DNA of 64,000 nt. Source: Peromyscus leucopus. Taxonomy: Eukaryota > Chordata > Mammalia > Rodentia > Cricetidae. The translations under genes were made by a program, and so were the position numbers. The stretch lies in NCBI RefSeq assembly GCF_004664715.2, contig NC_051075.1, forward strand, positions 32,880,504-32,944,503, in the 5' to 3' direction. The notes beneath the pieces were generated by a model. That model was given only the letters and a program-made list of their open reading frames with translations. It searched no databases and had not been told where the DNA came from. Below are positions 22,075 to 34,729 of this stretch, piece after piece; the first letter of the stretch is position 1; every line of letters starts with the position of its first letter.

Positions 22075-25000
22075 TTTTTTTCCTTTTATTGAAAATTATT
22101 TTCTCATATAATATATCCTGATTATAGTTTCTTCTCCTTTTGCTCCTCCCAGTTCCTCCCCTCTCCCCTCCCCATCCTGATCCACTCCATTTCTGTCTCT
22201 CATTAGAAAAGAACAGGCTTCTAAGAGATAACAATCAAACATGACAAAATAAAATAATAAGATGAAGCAAAAACTTACATTTCAAAGGTGGACATGGCAA
22301 CCCAACAGGAGGAAGAGTCCCAAGAGCAGGCACAAGAGTCAGATACCCACTCATTCTCACAGTCAGGAGTCCCATGAAAATACTAACCTAATAGCTGTGA
22401 TTATCTACATGGAGGAACTGGTACAGACCCATGTAGGCCCTGTGCTTGCTGCTAAAGTCTCTGTGAGCTCATATGTGTCTTGCTTAGTTGATTCAGAGGG
22501 TCTTGTTCTCCTGGTGTCTTCCATCTACTCTGGCTTTTACAATCTTTTTGCCTCCTCTCCCATGGGATTCTCTGAGCTCTGAGGGGAGGAATTTGATGGA
22601 GACCTCCAATTTAGACACACTCTCCATTTCATGTCTGGCTGTGGGTCTCTGTATCTGATTCTATCTGCTGCTGGGGGAAGCCTCTCTTGGGATGACTAGA
22701 TGAGGCATTGATCTGTGAATATGGCACAAGACCATTAGGAGTCATTTTATTGATTTTTCTGTTTTTCAGATCGCTAACGTTTGGTTTCCCCTAGATCTCT
22801 GGGTTATCTGGTCTCTGGTTCTTGATTACTCAAGCAGTGTTGGTTGTGGGTTCTTTCTAGTTGAGTGGGTCTAAGATCTTAGATTAGATATTGGTCGGCT
22901 ACACCCACACCCAAGTTCTGTTTCCCTATAGCCCTAGCATATTTTGCTGGCTGGACAGATTGTAGGTCAAAGGTTTTGTGGCTGGGTTGGTGTCCACATG
23001 TCTCTCTCAATAGCCTGCAGAGTACCTTCCTGCACCATAGAGACTAGAACTTAGGGATGAGAGCTCCATGTAGGCACCAGCTTGACTTCTCCATGTTCAA
23101 TGAGTTGTGTGGGTATTGTCCTTGGCAATGGGGCCCTGTTGTCAGTTTGTGGAGAGCAGCCTTTTGTCTTAGCAACAGACTGGGTTGTTTAGGGATTTCC
23201 ATGGGACCCCCTTGGCCAACAACTCAATTGAATGTACCACTGGAAGCCTCATCTGGCTACAAGAGATGGCCAGTTGAGACTCCTTATCCCCCTATTACCA
23301 GGAGCCCTCATCAGGATCATCTTCATAGATTCCAGGAAGTTTACAATGCACTAGATTTTCACATCACTCCTAAATGCTTCCCCCATTCCAGCTATCTCTC
23401 CCCACACTCACTCTTTCTACTCCATCTCTCCCTGAACCTGCCCCCCTCCATCCCCACTTGCCTCAGGTCAGCCCATAAAATCTTTTCTATTTTCCCCTCC
23501 CAGGGTGATCCCTTCATTTCCCCTAAACCACTCTTCTTAATCTGACCTCTTTGGGTCTATGGACTATAACTTAGTTATCATTTACTTAATAGCTGATATC
23601 TCCTTATAAGTGAGTACATACCATATTTATCTTTCTGTGCCTTACTTCACTCAGGATGATTTTTTTCCAGTTTCATCCATTTGCTGGAAAATTTCATGAT
23701 GTCATTTTTTAACAGCTGAGTAATACTCCATTGTGTAAATGTACTATATATTGTTTATTCATTCTTCTGTTGAGGAATATCTAGGTTGTCTTCAGTTTCT
23801 GGCTATTATGAACAAAGCCATAATGAACATGGTTGAGCAAACCGTCCTTGTGGTATGATGGAGCATCCTTTGTGTATATTCTAAGAGTGTTATAGCTGGG
23901 TCTTGAGGTAGATAGCTTCCCAATTTTCTGAGGAATTGCCGTATTGCTTTCCATAATGCCTGTACAAATTTGCACTCTTACCAGCAATGGACAAGTGTTC
24001 CCTTTGCTTTACATCTTCAGCAGCATGAGCTATCACTTGTGATATTTATCTTAGCAATTCTGACAGGTATAAGATAGAATCTCAAAGTAGTTTTGATTTG
24101 CATTTCCCTGATGGCTAAGGATATTGAACATTTAGTGTTTCCAAGCCATCAGATATTTCTCTATTTAGAATTATTTGTTTAGATCTGTTCTTCATTTTTT
24201 AAATTGGATTATTTGTTTTTTTGATATCTGGTTTCTTGAGTTCTTCATATATTTTGGCTATTAGTCCTCTATTGGAAGTGGAGTTGATAGAAATCTTTTT
24301 CCACTCTGTAGGCTGCTACTTTGTCCAGTTGACAGTGTCCTTTGCCTTACAGAAGCTTTTCAGTTTCATGAGGTCCTATTTGTAAATTGTTGACTGTGGT
24401 GCCTGTGTATCAGTGTTCTGTTCAGGAAGTTGTCTCCTGTGCCAACTCCTTCAAGGGCGTTCCCCACTCTCTCTTCTGTCGGGTTCAGTGTATCTGGTTT
24501 TATGCTGAGGTCTTTGATCTACTTGGACTTGAGTTTTGTGCAGGGTCATAAATATGGGCATATTTGCATTCTTCTACAAGCAGCCATCTAGTTTGACCAG
24601 CATCATTTGTTGAAGATGCTGACTTTTTTTCCCAATGTGTACTTCTGGCTTCTTTATAAAAAATCAGGTATTCATGTGTGTAGATGTATGTCTAGGTCTT
24701 CACTTTGATTCCACTGATCCACCTATTTGCTTTTATGTCAATACCATGTGGATTTTGTTACTATAGCTTTATAGTACAACTTGAAATTGGGAATTCTGGA
24801 ACCTCTAGCAGTTTTGTTATTTAGGATTGTTTTTTAGCTATCTTGGATTATTTTTGTGTTTCCATATGAACTTGAGATATGTCCTTTAAAAATCTGTAAA
24901 GAATTATGTTGGAATTTTGATGGGGAGTGTATTGAATCTGTAGATTGCTTTTGGCAGGATGGCCATTTTTACTACTGATCCATGATCATGGGATATCTTT

Positions 25001-28000
25001 CCATCTTCTGATAGCGTCTTCAATTTATTTTTCAAAGACTTGAAGTTTTTATCATACAGACTTTCACTTGCTTGGTTAGATTTACATCAAGATATTTCAT
25101 ATTCTTTTTGGCTATTGTGAAAGGTATTGTTTTTCTGATTACTTTCTTTTTTTCATTTTTCTTTATTAAGAAATTTTCTATTCACTCCACATGCTATCCA
25201 TAGACCCCCCTCCTCCCTCCTCCCCACCCTGCCCTCTTTCCCAAGCCACCCCAAATTCCCACATCCTCAAAATCAAGGTCTCCCATGGGGAGTCAGCAAA
25301 GCCCAGCACACTGAGGCTAGGCAGGTCCAAGCCACTTTCCACTGCACCAAGGCTGTGCAAGGTGTCACACCACAGGCACTGGATTCCAGAAGCCTACCCA
25401 TAGACCAGGGACAGATCCTGATCCCCCTGCCTGGGTGCCCTCCAAACAGTTCGAGCCAAACAACTGTCTTCCGTATCCAGAGGGCCTAGTCCAGTCCCAT
25501 GGGGGCTCCACAGCCACCAGTCCACAGTTCATGGGCTTCCACTAGTGTGGCCAGTCATTTCTGCACATCCTCCCATCATGATCTTGACGTCCCTCGCCTG
25601 CAGTATCTCTCCTCTCTCTCATCAACTGCAATCTCAAATGGCTGAAAGGCATTTAAGAAATTATTCAACATCCTTAGTCATCAGGGAAATGCAAATCAAA
25701 ACAACTCTGAGATACCATCTTACACCTGTCAGCATGGCTAAGATCAAAAACACTGAAGATAACTTATGTTGGAGAGGATGTGGAGAAAGGGGAATACTCC
25801 TCCACTTTTGGTGGGAATGCAAACTTGTACAGCCACTCTGGAAATCAGTATGGCAGTTTCTCAGAAAATTGGGAATAAGTCTTCCTCAAGACCCAGTTAT
25901 ACCACTCTTGGGCATATACCCAAGTAATGCTCAATCTTACCACAAGAACACATGTTCAACTATGTTCATATCAGCATTATTCGTAATAGCAAGAACCTGG
26001 AAACAACCTAGATGCCCTTCAACTGAAGAATGGATAAAGAAAATAAGGCACATATACACAATGGAGTACTACTCAGCAGTAAAAAACAACGATATCATGA
26101 AATTTGCAAGCAAATGGATGGATCTAGAAAATATCATTTTGAGTGAGGTAACCCAGACTCAGAAGGACAAATATAGTATGTACTCAATCATAAGTGGATA
26201 TTAAATGTGAGGGAAGGGATGGCCAGATTGATTATTTTTTCAGTCCTTTCTTTCATCATTTGTATATAGAAGTGATGCTGATTTTTGTACATTTATTTAA
26301 TCCAGCTACTTTGCTAAAGGTGTTTATCAGCTGTAGGAGGTCTCTGGTAGAATTTTTGGGGTTGCTTATATATACTAGCATATCATCTGCAAATAAAGAT
26401 ATTTTGACTTCTTCCTTTCCAATTCCTACCTCTTTGATTTCCTTCAGTTGTCTTACTGTTCTAGCTAAAGCTTTGAGTGTTATGTTGAATGAATATGGAG
26501 AAAATGGACAGCCTTGTCTTGTTCCTGATTTTAGTGGAATTGCTTTGAATTCTCTCCAATTAATTTGATTTTGGTTATAAACTTGCTGTACATTGCCTTT
26601 ATTACATTTGGGTATGTCTCTTGTATCCCCAATCTCTCCAAGACTTTTATCATGAAGGATGTTGGGTTTTGTTAAATCTTTTTTAAGGTCTTTTCTACAT
26701 AGAATGAAATAATCATGTGATTTTTTTTCTTTCAGTTTGTTTATATGGTGGATTATATTTACTGATTTTCATATATTGAACCATCTCTGAAGTGAAGCCT
26801 ATTTGATCATGATGATTATCCTTTTGATGTGTTCTTGAATTTGATTTGCAAGTATTTTATTGAGTAGTTTTGCATCAGTGTTCATAAGAGAAATTGGTCT
26901 GTAAATATCTGTCTTAGTTGAGTCTTTATGTGGTTTGGATATCATGGTAACTATAGCCCCATAAAATGAGTTAGACAATCTTTCTTCTGTTTCTATTTTG
27001 TGGAATAATTTAAGGAGTATTGGCGTTAACTCTTCTTTGAAAGTCTGCTAGAATTCTGTGCTAAAACATTGTGGTCCTGGCCTTTTCTTGGTTATGAGAC
27101 TTTTAATTACTGCTTCTATTTCATTCAGGATTAAAGTTCTATTTAAACAGTTCATTTGATCTTGATTTAACTTTGGTAAGTGGTACCTATCAAGAAAAGT
27201 ATTCATTTCTTTTAGATTTTCCAATTTGATGGAGTGCAGGCTTTTAAAGTATGTCCTTGTGATTCTCTGGATTTCCTTGGTGTCTGTTGTTTTGTTCCCC
27301 TTTTCATTTCTAATTTTATTATTTTGGCTCTTCATTGATTCTTTGTATTGTTCTCTTTCTATTTTATTGATTCTAGTCCTCAGTTTGGCTATTTCTTGCC
27401 ATCTATTCCTCTTGGGTGTGCTTACTTTTTATTCTAGAGCTTTCAGGTATGCTGTTAAGTTGCTAGTATGAGATCTCTCCAATATTTTTATGTAGGCACT
27501 TAGTGCTATGAACTTTCCTATCAGTATTGCTTTCATTCTGTTGAATAATTTTGGGTATGCTGTGTTTTCATTTTCATTGAATTCCAAAAAATCTTTAATT
27601 TCTGTCTTTATTTCTGCCTTGACCCAGTTTTCATTCAGTAGAGAGCTGTTCAGTTGTCATGAATGTGTAAGCTTTCTGTGGTTTCTGTTGTTTCTGATAT
27701 CCAGCTTTAATCCATGGTAGACTGATAGGATTCAGTGTGTCATTTCAGTTTTCTTGTATTTGTTGAGACTTGTTTTATGTCCAAGTATGTGGTCAGTTTT
27801 GGAGGAAGTTTCATGAGGTGTAGAGTAGGTGTATTCTTTTGTGTTTGGGTGAAATTTTCTGTAAATATATGTTATATATATTTGGTTTATCATGTCTGTT
27901 AGCTCCAGTATTTCCCTGTTTAGTTTTGTCTGGATGACCTGTCTATTGGTGCAAGTTGAGTGTTAGAGTCTTCCATTAGCAGTGTGTAAGGGTCAGTGTG

Positions 28001-28545
28001 TGATTTAAGCTGTAATAGTGTTTCTTTTACAAACTTGGGTACCCTTTTTTTGGGGAATAGATGCTGACAATTAACATGTCACCTTGGTGGATTTTTCATT
28101 TGAGTATGTAGTGCCTTTCCTATTTCTTTTGGCTGGTTTTGGTTTGAAGCCCATTTTATAAGATATTAAAATGGCTACCAGCTTGCTTCTTAGGTTTATT
28201 TGCTTAGAATATCTTTTTCCAACCTTTCACCTGGAGGTAATGTCTATCTTTGCTATTGAGGTGTGTTTCTTGGATGTAGCAGAAGGATGGATCTTATTTT
28301 TGCATCCATTCAGCTAGCCTTTGTCTTTTCATTAGGGAATTGAGACAACTAATATAGAGAGATACCAATGACCAATGTTGTGGATTCCTGTTATTTTGTT
28401 GTTGTTATTGTTGTTGTTGTGCTGACTACTGGATTTGTCTTTGTTGGATGGTGTTTTGTTCCTTGTTTCTTTTTCTTTTATGGATTTTTGGAGGGTGTTG
28501 TGGTTCTGTGTGGCCTGTTTTCCTGGCCTGTTTAGCTGGTGCATT
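22075..28545 (-). mobile_element. Long L1, minus strand, split by a younger L1
   Basis: Read right to left: endonuclease region (27720-28380), RT N-terminal part (27048-27335 codes an LNRTLILNEIEAVIKSL-like stretch), RT active site FADD at 26382-26393, ORF2 C-terminus (about 23590-24100), and a 3' UTR (22075-23590). After removing the nested L1 at 25149-26228 it spans about 5.4 kb. Frames are broken throughout, so it is dead. The FADD motif itself is intact. Confidence 0.92.
25134..26241 (-). mobile_element. Younger L1 with 5' inversion, nested in the L1
   Basis: 25149 to about 25625 is L1 3' UTR in minus orientation, starting with the tail complement (CATTTTTCTTTATTAAG). 25630-26228 is the L1 ORF2 end in plus orientation. 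Flanks TGATTACTTTCTT (25136-25148) and TGATTATTTTTTC (26229-26241) look like a decayed TSD. The plus part keeps an open frame to 26204 with the C-x3-C-x7-H-x4-C motif of ORF2 at about 25765-25815. Inversion of the 5' part is the twin-priming signature. Confidence 0.85.
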
Positions 28546-29050
28546 CACAGGAAATGCCGGCTGATGTTGGAGGCTGGGATATTGGGATGAGTTGGGGGAA
28601 GGAAGCTTGGAGGAGGAGGTCTTTGTGACCCATTGGGCATGGGGTCAGAGAGGAAAGGGAGCTCACAGTGAGTTTCTTGCTACAGAGCTGGGGATGAGAT
28701 TGGGGGAACTGGATCTCAGGAGTAGTAGGAAAGGTGTGGGTCTGCATTCAGCCTACTTGTTACCCTGGGAGGAGCTCCCCTTGGGTTAGCAGTGGCTGCC
28801 TGCTGGAGTTGGGGTCCAGAGCAAAGCAATAAATCAGTGGGAGGAGGGAGGTTAGGAGGGGGATGTTCTGTGGGATCCACAGGAGATGTGGGAAGGGGCG
28901 AAGGAAGGCTGCAGCTGCTGTTCTGTTGTAGCACTAGGCAGGAGTTTGGGGAAAAGAGAGAGAGAGGCGGGGGGGAGATTGTCTGCAGGCATCCTACCCG
29001 GTTTTCTGGCAGGTGTGACCTGTTGTTTAGCAAGGGGGTACTGCCCATTT
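28546..29050. other. G-rich segment next to L1, identity unclear
   Basis: Purine/G-rich on the plus strand (GGGGGAGATTG, GGAGGAGGGAGG). The minus frame 28716-29048 is Pro/Ser-rich and probably chance. It may be the 5' part of the L1 or a separate element. No ORF1 motif is recognised. Confidence 0.35.
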
Positions 29051-29390
29051 TAAAAAGATGCTTCTTTGGGCAAAGCTGGCAGCATCACCAAATCCATGGG
29101 GTACAAACAGTTATTTAGAAGGCAATTGGCAGGCATATCATGTTCATTTTGCAAAAGAACAGCTGTAAGCTTTCCCATCAGGCTTTATGAATTTCTCAGC
29201 TATGGGTTTTTAACTGGATTTGCTGTAACAGATGTGACTTCTTCCCCATGGGCCAGGCATCAAAACAAATCAGAAAGTTTTGTTGGTTTCCTCCACAACA
29301 GACTTGGCACTACTGTACCAGTGAGTTCATACTGTCTGCCTGGTAGGTATTGTTACATATGAAATCTACAGCTGAGTAAGAATTGGCCAA
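29051..29390 (-). mobile_element. Probable dispersed repeat, L1-related
   Basis: ATCATGTTCATTTTGCAAAA, TTTCTCAGCTATGGGTTTTT and GGGCCAGGCATCAAAAC feel like a common rodent repeat I associate with L1 non-coding parts. Assignment is from memory only. Confidence 0.35.
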
Positions 29391-30959
29391 ATACTGTGAG
29401 AAGTTAGCAAGGGGGTAGGAGGAAAGAAAGATTAAGTTCCTACATTAAAGAGAACAACAATCCCATCTGGGAAGGAGATAACTTTGTCATACAACGTCTG
29501 GAAGGTCATCCATCAACCAGGGCCACCTTTCAAGTCAGAACCATTCTTTGTTTTCCCATTTCAGTTGAACAACACCCCATCTGTTTTAGGGGGTATTTTC
29601 AGTCTGGGCAGATGAACCAAATGTGGGGAAGGGGATCAAAGAAGAAAAGATTCTGGGAGCCCTATAATGGAGTAACTCAGAGTCCACTTGGTAATTTACA
29701 AACTCTGTAGTCTCCCTGCTTCCTGATAGGATACTTTCTGTTCTTTGCTTTCTGCCTCATTAAATGTCTGCTGTTCACCTCTTTCTTTGCCTCTGGGAAA
29801 AATTTGGACACCTGACCAGCCAGTCCATGGCACCGACATTCTTGCAAAAATACTTACTTGTATACCATGGCTGATATACTTAAAAGCAAAACAAAACAAA
29901 CTTCTATTTTTTTTAGTTTCCCTCAATTTTCTTGTCTCTACTCAGTCAATCTTGAGCTCATAGCTTCAGAAGAGTGATGTGGCAGAATAAGAAATAGACC
30001 CAGGTTATCAATGGCTTTGAATTTTGTGTTTCAAGTTCTTTGTGCAAAGGGGGTATATGGGAATAGAACAAGCGTCTATCACAAGCTAGGAAGAGAACAA
30101 AGGTGTATAACATCCTACCAGTCTACAAAACATTCCTCAGGATAAGAAAGAGAAAGGAACAGTAGCATAGTGAGCCCAACAAAAGAGGGAGCTGGCCATC
30201 CTTTCACTGCCAGCACCAGGAGGGTACTGCACAACTCTAGAGAAGGAAATGGAAATCCCAATGATCATAAAGATCTCTCTCTCTCACAGTTGTGTTTGAA
30301 AATGGCAGAGATAGAAAAAAGTTGAATGGGAGACAACCTTAAAAATACTGGATGTTATAGTAACATACTTGTGTGGGCTGGACTAAGCCTTACTAATTAT
30401 CGTCCCAAATCTACAGTGCTTTAGCACTTCACAGAACTTTGGAAAAGGATGAGGCTGATTTCAGAGAGTTCACAGGGTGATGGCTTGTGGAGGAAAGTGG
30501 AAATAGAAAAATCGATCTATCTTTCTTCTATACTTGGATATGTTGACTGGGTTTCATTCCATTTTTTCTGACTTAGTATCTTAGGAGTCTTCCAGTCAAT
30601 CCTTCTAAGCATGGCTCAGCCAGCACCACCTTCCTTTAAATACCTCTGGTGAATAGTGCTGTAAGTGATCTTCTTGGAACTTGTGTAGCATGCAAGTTCT
30701 CTCAGAGGACATGTTATTAATCTGCCTTATGTAGGGTTATTCAAGAACACAGCATTATGCTACAGATCATAGGATATGTGCTCAAAATTGCTACAACATC
30801 TAATATAGTGTTACATTAATATTTTTCAAATGATTGTGAGACTAAGTAAGCACAGAAGTATAGTGCTGTGACCATAGCTCAAAGCACAGCAGCAGATTCA
30901 CTTGGGTTCTCTGTCAAAATCTCTGACGTTTAAGTATTCTTCAAATATTGCATATGAAA
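29391..30959. other. Unique sequence
   Basis: About 1.6 kb with no recognised repeat or exon. Frames at 29696-29963 on both strands have no domain. Confidence 0.5.
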
Positions 30960-31278
30960 ACCTAAATTTAAAATCATATGCATTTGTCTCTGTGTGTATA
31001 CTTACATAAATGTAGGTTACAAGACCAGACACAAGATCACGAGGGGAGGAACTGACCTTAAAGGTGATGGAAAGCAGGGAGGTTATCATAATACAGTAAC
31101 TGGAAGAAGAAGCCAGGAAAAAGTGGGAGAAGAAAGAAGGCAGTGGGGTGGGGAAGGGACCTAGGGGAAGGCAATGGGAGAAGGAACTGGAGGAGGACAA
31201 GGTGCCATGTCACATGTGCCTGAAGGTGCCATGATGAAACTCATTACTGTGTATGCTACCCCAAGCAATTAATTAAAC
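30960..31278 (+). mobile_element. Lx-type L1 3' UTR fragment
   Basis: Ends GGTGCCATGATGAAACTCAT and TACTGTGTATGCTA, preceded by a purine-rich block (GGGAGAAGAAAGAAGGCAG), which is the usual end of old Lx-class L1 3' UTRs. Confidence 0.6.
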
Positions 31279-31576
31279 TTCAGTGGGTTACAGGAGTTGG
31301 GAGATTTTTTTCTTTTCTTATCTTGATATAAATTTAAGCATAAAGGCCACTGGAATCAAGTCAGGAATATTTGCCATGACATTATGTTCTACTATTATTG
31401 AAAAATTAGGTTGCACAAGGATCTGTACAGTGTCAGAAAGTTATGTAATTTTTCCTTTCTTTGTAAATAACGCTGGTCAGTTTTTTTTTTTTTTTTTACA
31501 TGTTGGGTTGTTGAAAAGTTTATAACATGGAAAAAACTACAGCAAGAATCGTTTCTAGAAATACCAACTCACATGT
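31279..31576. other. Unique sequence with a T-run
   Basis: T-run near 31481-31497. Nothing else recognised. Confidence 0.5.
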
Positions 31577-31632
31577 TCTTTTAAAATGATTTATTTTTAT
31601 TTTTAACTGTGTGCGTCCATGTGCGTGTGCAT

Positions 31633-31680
<48 letters not shown>

Positions 31681-31850
31681 ATGCACACATGAGTAGAGCT
31701 GCCTGCAGAGGCCAGAGGCTAGACATGTTGGATCTCTTTGGTGTTAGAGTTGCTGGTGGTTCTGAGCTGCCTAATAGGTGTGCTGGGAGCCGAAATCTGG
31801 TCCTCTTCAAGAGCAGTATGTATTCTTAACCATTGAGCCCTCACTCCAGC
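31577..31850 (-). mobile_element. SINE B2 with (GT)n
   Basis: Tail complement (TTTATTTTTATTTTTAAC), GTGCG/GTGTG array 31616-31678, then GCAGAGGCCAGAGGCTAG and the head complement TTAACCATTGAGCCC. Diverged. Confidence 0.8.
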
Positions 31851-32302
31851 TCCCACGAATTCTTTTTTTTTTTTTTTAAAGATTTATTATTTTTATTTGA
31901 TGTGTGTGTTTTGCCTGTATACATGTCTGTGCACCATTTCATGCAATGCCTGCAGAGGTCAGAAGAGGATGTCAGATCCCTCTGGAACTGCAGTTACAGT
32001 TGTGAGTCGCCATGTGGGTGCCAGGAATTGAACTTGGGTCCTCTGGAAAAGCAGCCAGTGCTCCTCACTGCTGAGCCATCTCTCCAGCCCCAAATATGAT
32101 GTTCGTTTTTCTTACTTTTTTTTTTTTTTTTTTTTTTTTGGTTTTTCGAGACAGGGTTTCTCTGTGTAGCTTTGCACCTTTCCTGGAACTCACTTGTTAG
32201 CCCAGGCTGGCCTTGAACTCACAGAGATCTGCCTGGCTCTGCCTCCCGAGTGCTGGGATTAAAGGCATGTGCCACCACTGCCTGGCTTCCCACAAATTCT
32301 TT
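31851..32302 (-). mobile_element. B1-B2 composite flanked by a single TSD
   Basis: Minus-strand order: B1 (32287 to about 32134), its A-tail, a 24-bp spacer (32092-32115), a full B2 (32091-31878), A-tail. The flanks are TCCCACGAATTCTTT (31851-31865) and TCCCACAAATTCTTT (32288-32302), 14 of 15 matching. No separate duplication is seen around either SINE, so the pair appears to have inserted as one unit. Confidence 0.75.
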
Positions 32303-32402
32303 GAGACAGGGTTTCATTATGGAGCCCATTCTGGCTTCAAATTCATTATTCTGTTGCCTCTACCATCCAGTGCTGCAGTTACTGACTGTACCACTATGCC
32401 CA
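32303..32402 (-). mobile_element. Old B1-like SINE
   Basis: GAGACAGGGTTTCATTATGG and CCATTCTGGCTTCAAATTC with a decayed end. Host site of the composite insertion. Confidence 0.6.
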
Positions 32403-32502
32403 CATAATTCATAAATTTAAAATAACTCTTGTTACAATATATTCTTAGTATTTTATATCTTACCATCATTCATCTTTTATTATGTCTAATTAATTAATTA
32501 AA

Positions 32503-32689
32503 CCACAAGTATTTTTTTTTTTTTTTGATTTTTTTCGAGACAGGGTTTCTCTGTGTAGCTTTGCGCCTCTCCTGGAACTCACTTGGTATCCCAGGCTGGC
32601 CTCGAACTCACAGAGATCCACCTGGCTCTGCCTCCCGAGTGCTGGGATTAAAGGCGTGCGCCACCACCGCCTGGCCCATAAGTATTTTT
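32503..32689 (-). mobile_element. Young SINE B1 with 14-bp TSD
   Basis: B1 close to consensus with tail complement, GCGCCTCTCCTGGAACTCAC and GCGTGCGCCACCACCGCC. Flanks CCACAAGTATTTTT (32503-32516) and CCATAAGTATTTTT (32676-32689) differ at one base. Confidence 0.93.
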
Positions 32690-33469
32690 GTATAGAAAAA
32701 CATAACGCATGTAGTATTTGGGTATAATCTATTATTTCAGCATCTGAGAAACATCTTTAGAATGTATCCCCCAAACATAAGCAGGACATAATAAAATGTT
32801 TCAACATCTGGCTCTGTTTAACTCAATGGATCAGTGTTTAATCACCAACACATGATGTTATATTATCAAATTCACAGTATAAGACTGACCAATAGATTTT
32901 GTTGCAGCAGAGAAGTTTATTGGTAAGGTATTAGATTACATACTATGCTTAGCTTTAAGGATTTTCCATTTGTGGAGTGTTAGTGTAGTATCTATAATTC
33001 TCTGAAAATGCTTTTGCAACTATATAGCTATGAAATGCTGAGCTTTATTCATATAATTTAGCTAAGGGAATAGTTTACATTCTGTTGAATGTAGGAGCAA
33101 GTATGAGTGCCCAACTGCTTTCAGTAAGCAGGATATTAAAGAATTTTCCAAAGTGTAAAACATATAATAGTCTTCTAATTTTATTCATTTTGGAAAATAG
33201 AGTTACTTGGACCTGTATGAGGTAATTTTTATTAGAAAAAGACTCAGTAAACACATAATTTCAAAATACCTAGTAAAATTTGATATGCTTATTGATAGAT
33301 GCAGTCTACACACATTGCAGCTGTCTGGAGTCCTCAGTAATTATTGATAATACATAAGAATCTCAAGACCCTACAACTTGGTAGTAGGATGAAATGTAGT
33401 TTGCTGATCAGCCAAAGGCTGCCTGTGGAAGTAACCATTGTGTTGAAAAATAATGCTGAGAGTTAGAGT
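32690..33469. other. Unique AT-rich sequence
   Basis: Nothing recognised. Confidence 0.5.
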
Positions 33470-33826
33470 TGTCTTAGTCCCTGTTCTGTTGCTGTGAAGA
33501 GACCAATGCAACTCTTCTAAGGGAAAGCATTTAATTGGGGGCATGCTTATCATTCCAAAGCTTTGGCCCATTATTATCATGGTGGTATACATGTGGGCTG
33601 GAGAAATAGCTGAGAGCTTTACATCCTGATCTTCAGGCAGCAAGCAGGGGGGAAGGGCAGAGAGAGAGAGACTGGGCCTGGGCTTTTAAAACCTCAAAAC
33701 CCACCCACCCTTAGTGACATACCATTTCCAATAAGGCCACACCTTCTAATCCTTCCAAACAGTTCATCTATTGGGGACTAATCACTCAAATGTACAAGTC
33801 TGTAGGGGATAATTCAAACAAGCACA
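33470..33826 (-). mobile_element. ORR1-type MaLR LTR, diverged
   Basis: TGTCTTAGTCCCTG start, GCATTTAATTGGGGGC, ATTATCATGGTGG, AATAAGGCCACACCTTC and ATTCAAACAAGCACA end. Same type as 14696-15006. Confidence 0.65.
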
Positions 33827-34567
33827 TCAATGAACATTCTAGAGGATTTGAGTACCTGGGAAAGCTGGAGAACAGACAGCAGGGAAACCCTAGGATGGGA
33901 GAGTTGAGGTCTGACAAAGAGGATGTGGGGATATCAGGTTAGAGAGAAAGGTGAGAACCAGGTTCAGAATCTTAGCCTTTAAGATCAGAATCTCATAGAT
34001 CTAGACCAGACTGAAGGCTGGACTTTATTGTGCTTCCACTTGAGAGTCAAAGGTAAGTTGGTAACACAATCTTTTGGCCTTGAATACATCACTTTTTCTG
34101 CTATGTCTAGACTATAGATGTTAGGAGTGACAGAAAGAGTCAAGTATTAGAAGGTAGTAGTAGAAACCTAGAAGAGAGAATGGGGAGATGTACTGTTTAG
34201 CAACAGACATGATATTAGTAAGAGTCACAGGGTGCTTTGTTTTGAAGGTGGAAATGATTGATAAGTAGCTATGAGTTGTGAGAGAAGTGTATAAAGTAGG
34301 GTTTTGGCAGGACAGCTGGGTGGTGGCCATTTGCTGAATGTAGGAAGACTGGAGAGGCTACATATCAGCAAGGGTAGAGGGAAGGAATGAAGAGCCGTTT
34401 CATATTAGGAAGTTCAAATCCCTACTGTCTTCTCCATTTAAAAACTGACTATGCTTTGGCTAAGAGATGTTATATGACTTTTCAAAAGTCAGGAGCCTGT
34501 GAGAGGTGAAGGCAAGTGCTCCAACCATTCTAAAAGTAGAAGCTACTTTCTCAGGTACTAAGATGAT
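33827..34567. other. Unique sequence
   Basis: Nothing recognised. Confidence 0.5.
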
Positions 34568-34657
34568 AAAAACCAACCAACCAACCAACCAACCAACCAA
34601 ACAACCAACCAAGCAACCAACCAACCAAACAAACAACCAATCAACCAAACAAACTCT
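34568..34657. repeat. (CCAA)n tetranucleotide array
   Basis: About 22 CCAA units with CAAA and TCAA interruptions. Opposite-strand frames through it encode only low-complexity peptides. Confidence 0.97.
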
Positions 34658-34729
34658 ACTTGGGTTCTGGCAAGGTGGAGTGCTTTACTGACCTTTTTAG
34701 AACTACACAGCAGGTCAGGCCTGCTTCTC

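Noticed and set aside
23057..23545. 162-codon plus frame
   Set aside because: It is the antisense of the L1 3' UTR, which is T/C-rich and gives long chance frames.
25545..26204. 219-codon open frame as a gene
   Set aside because: It is L1 3' UTR sequence fused by inversion to the L1 ORF2 C-terminus. No host gene.
28716..29048. 110-codon Pro-rich minus frame
   Set aside because: Low-complexity product of a G-rich strand next to L1. No signal peptide, domain or splice context.
14696..33826. First taken as Lx L1 3' UTR fragments (4460, 14696, 33470, 37277)
   Set aside because: TG...CA ends, the LTR-like promoter layout, a 5-bp TSD at 37272-37699 and the internal region plus primer-site-like sequence at 11970 favour MaLR/ERV-L LTRs.
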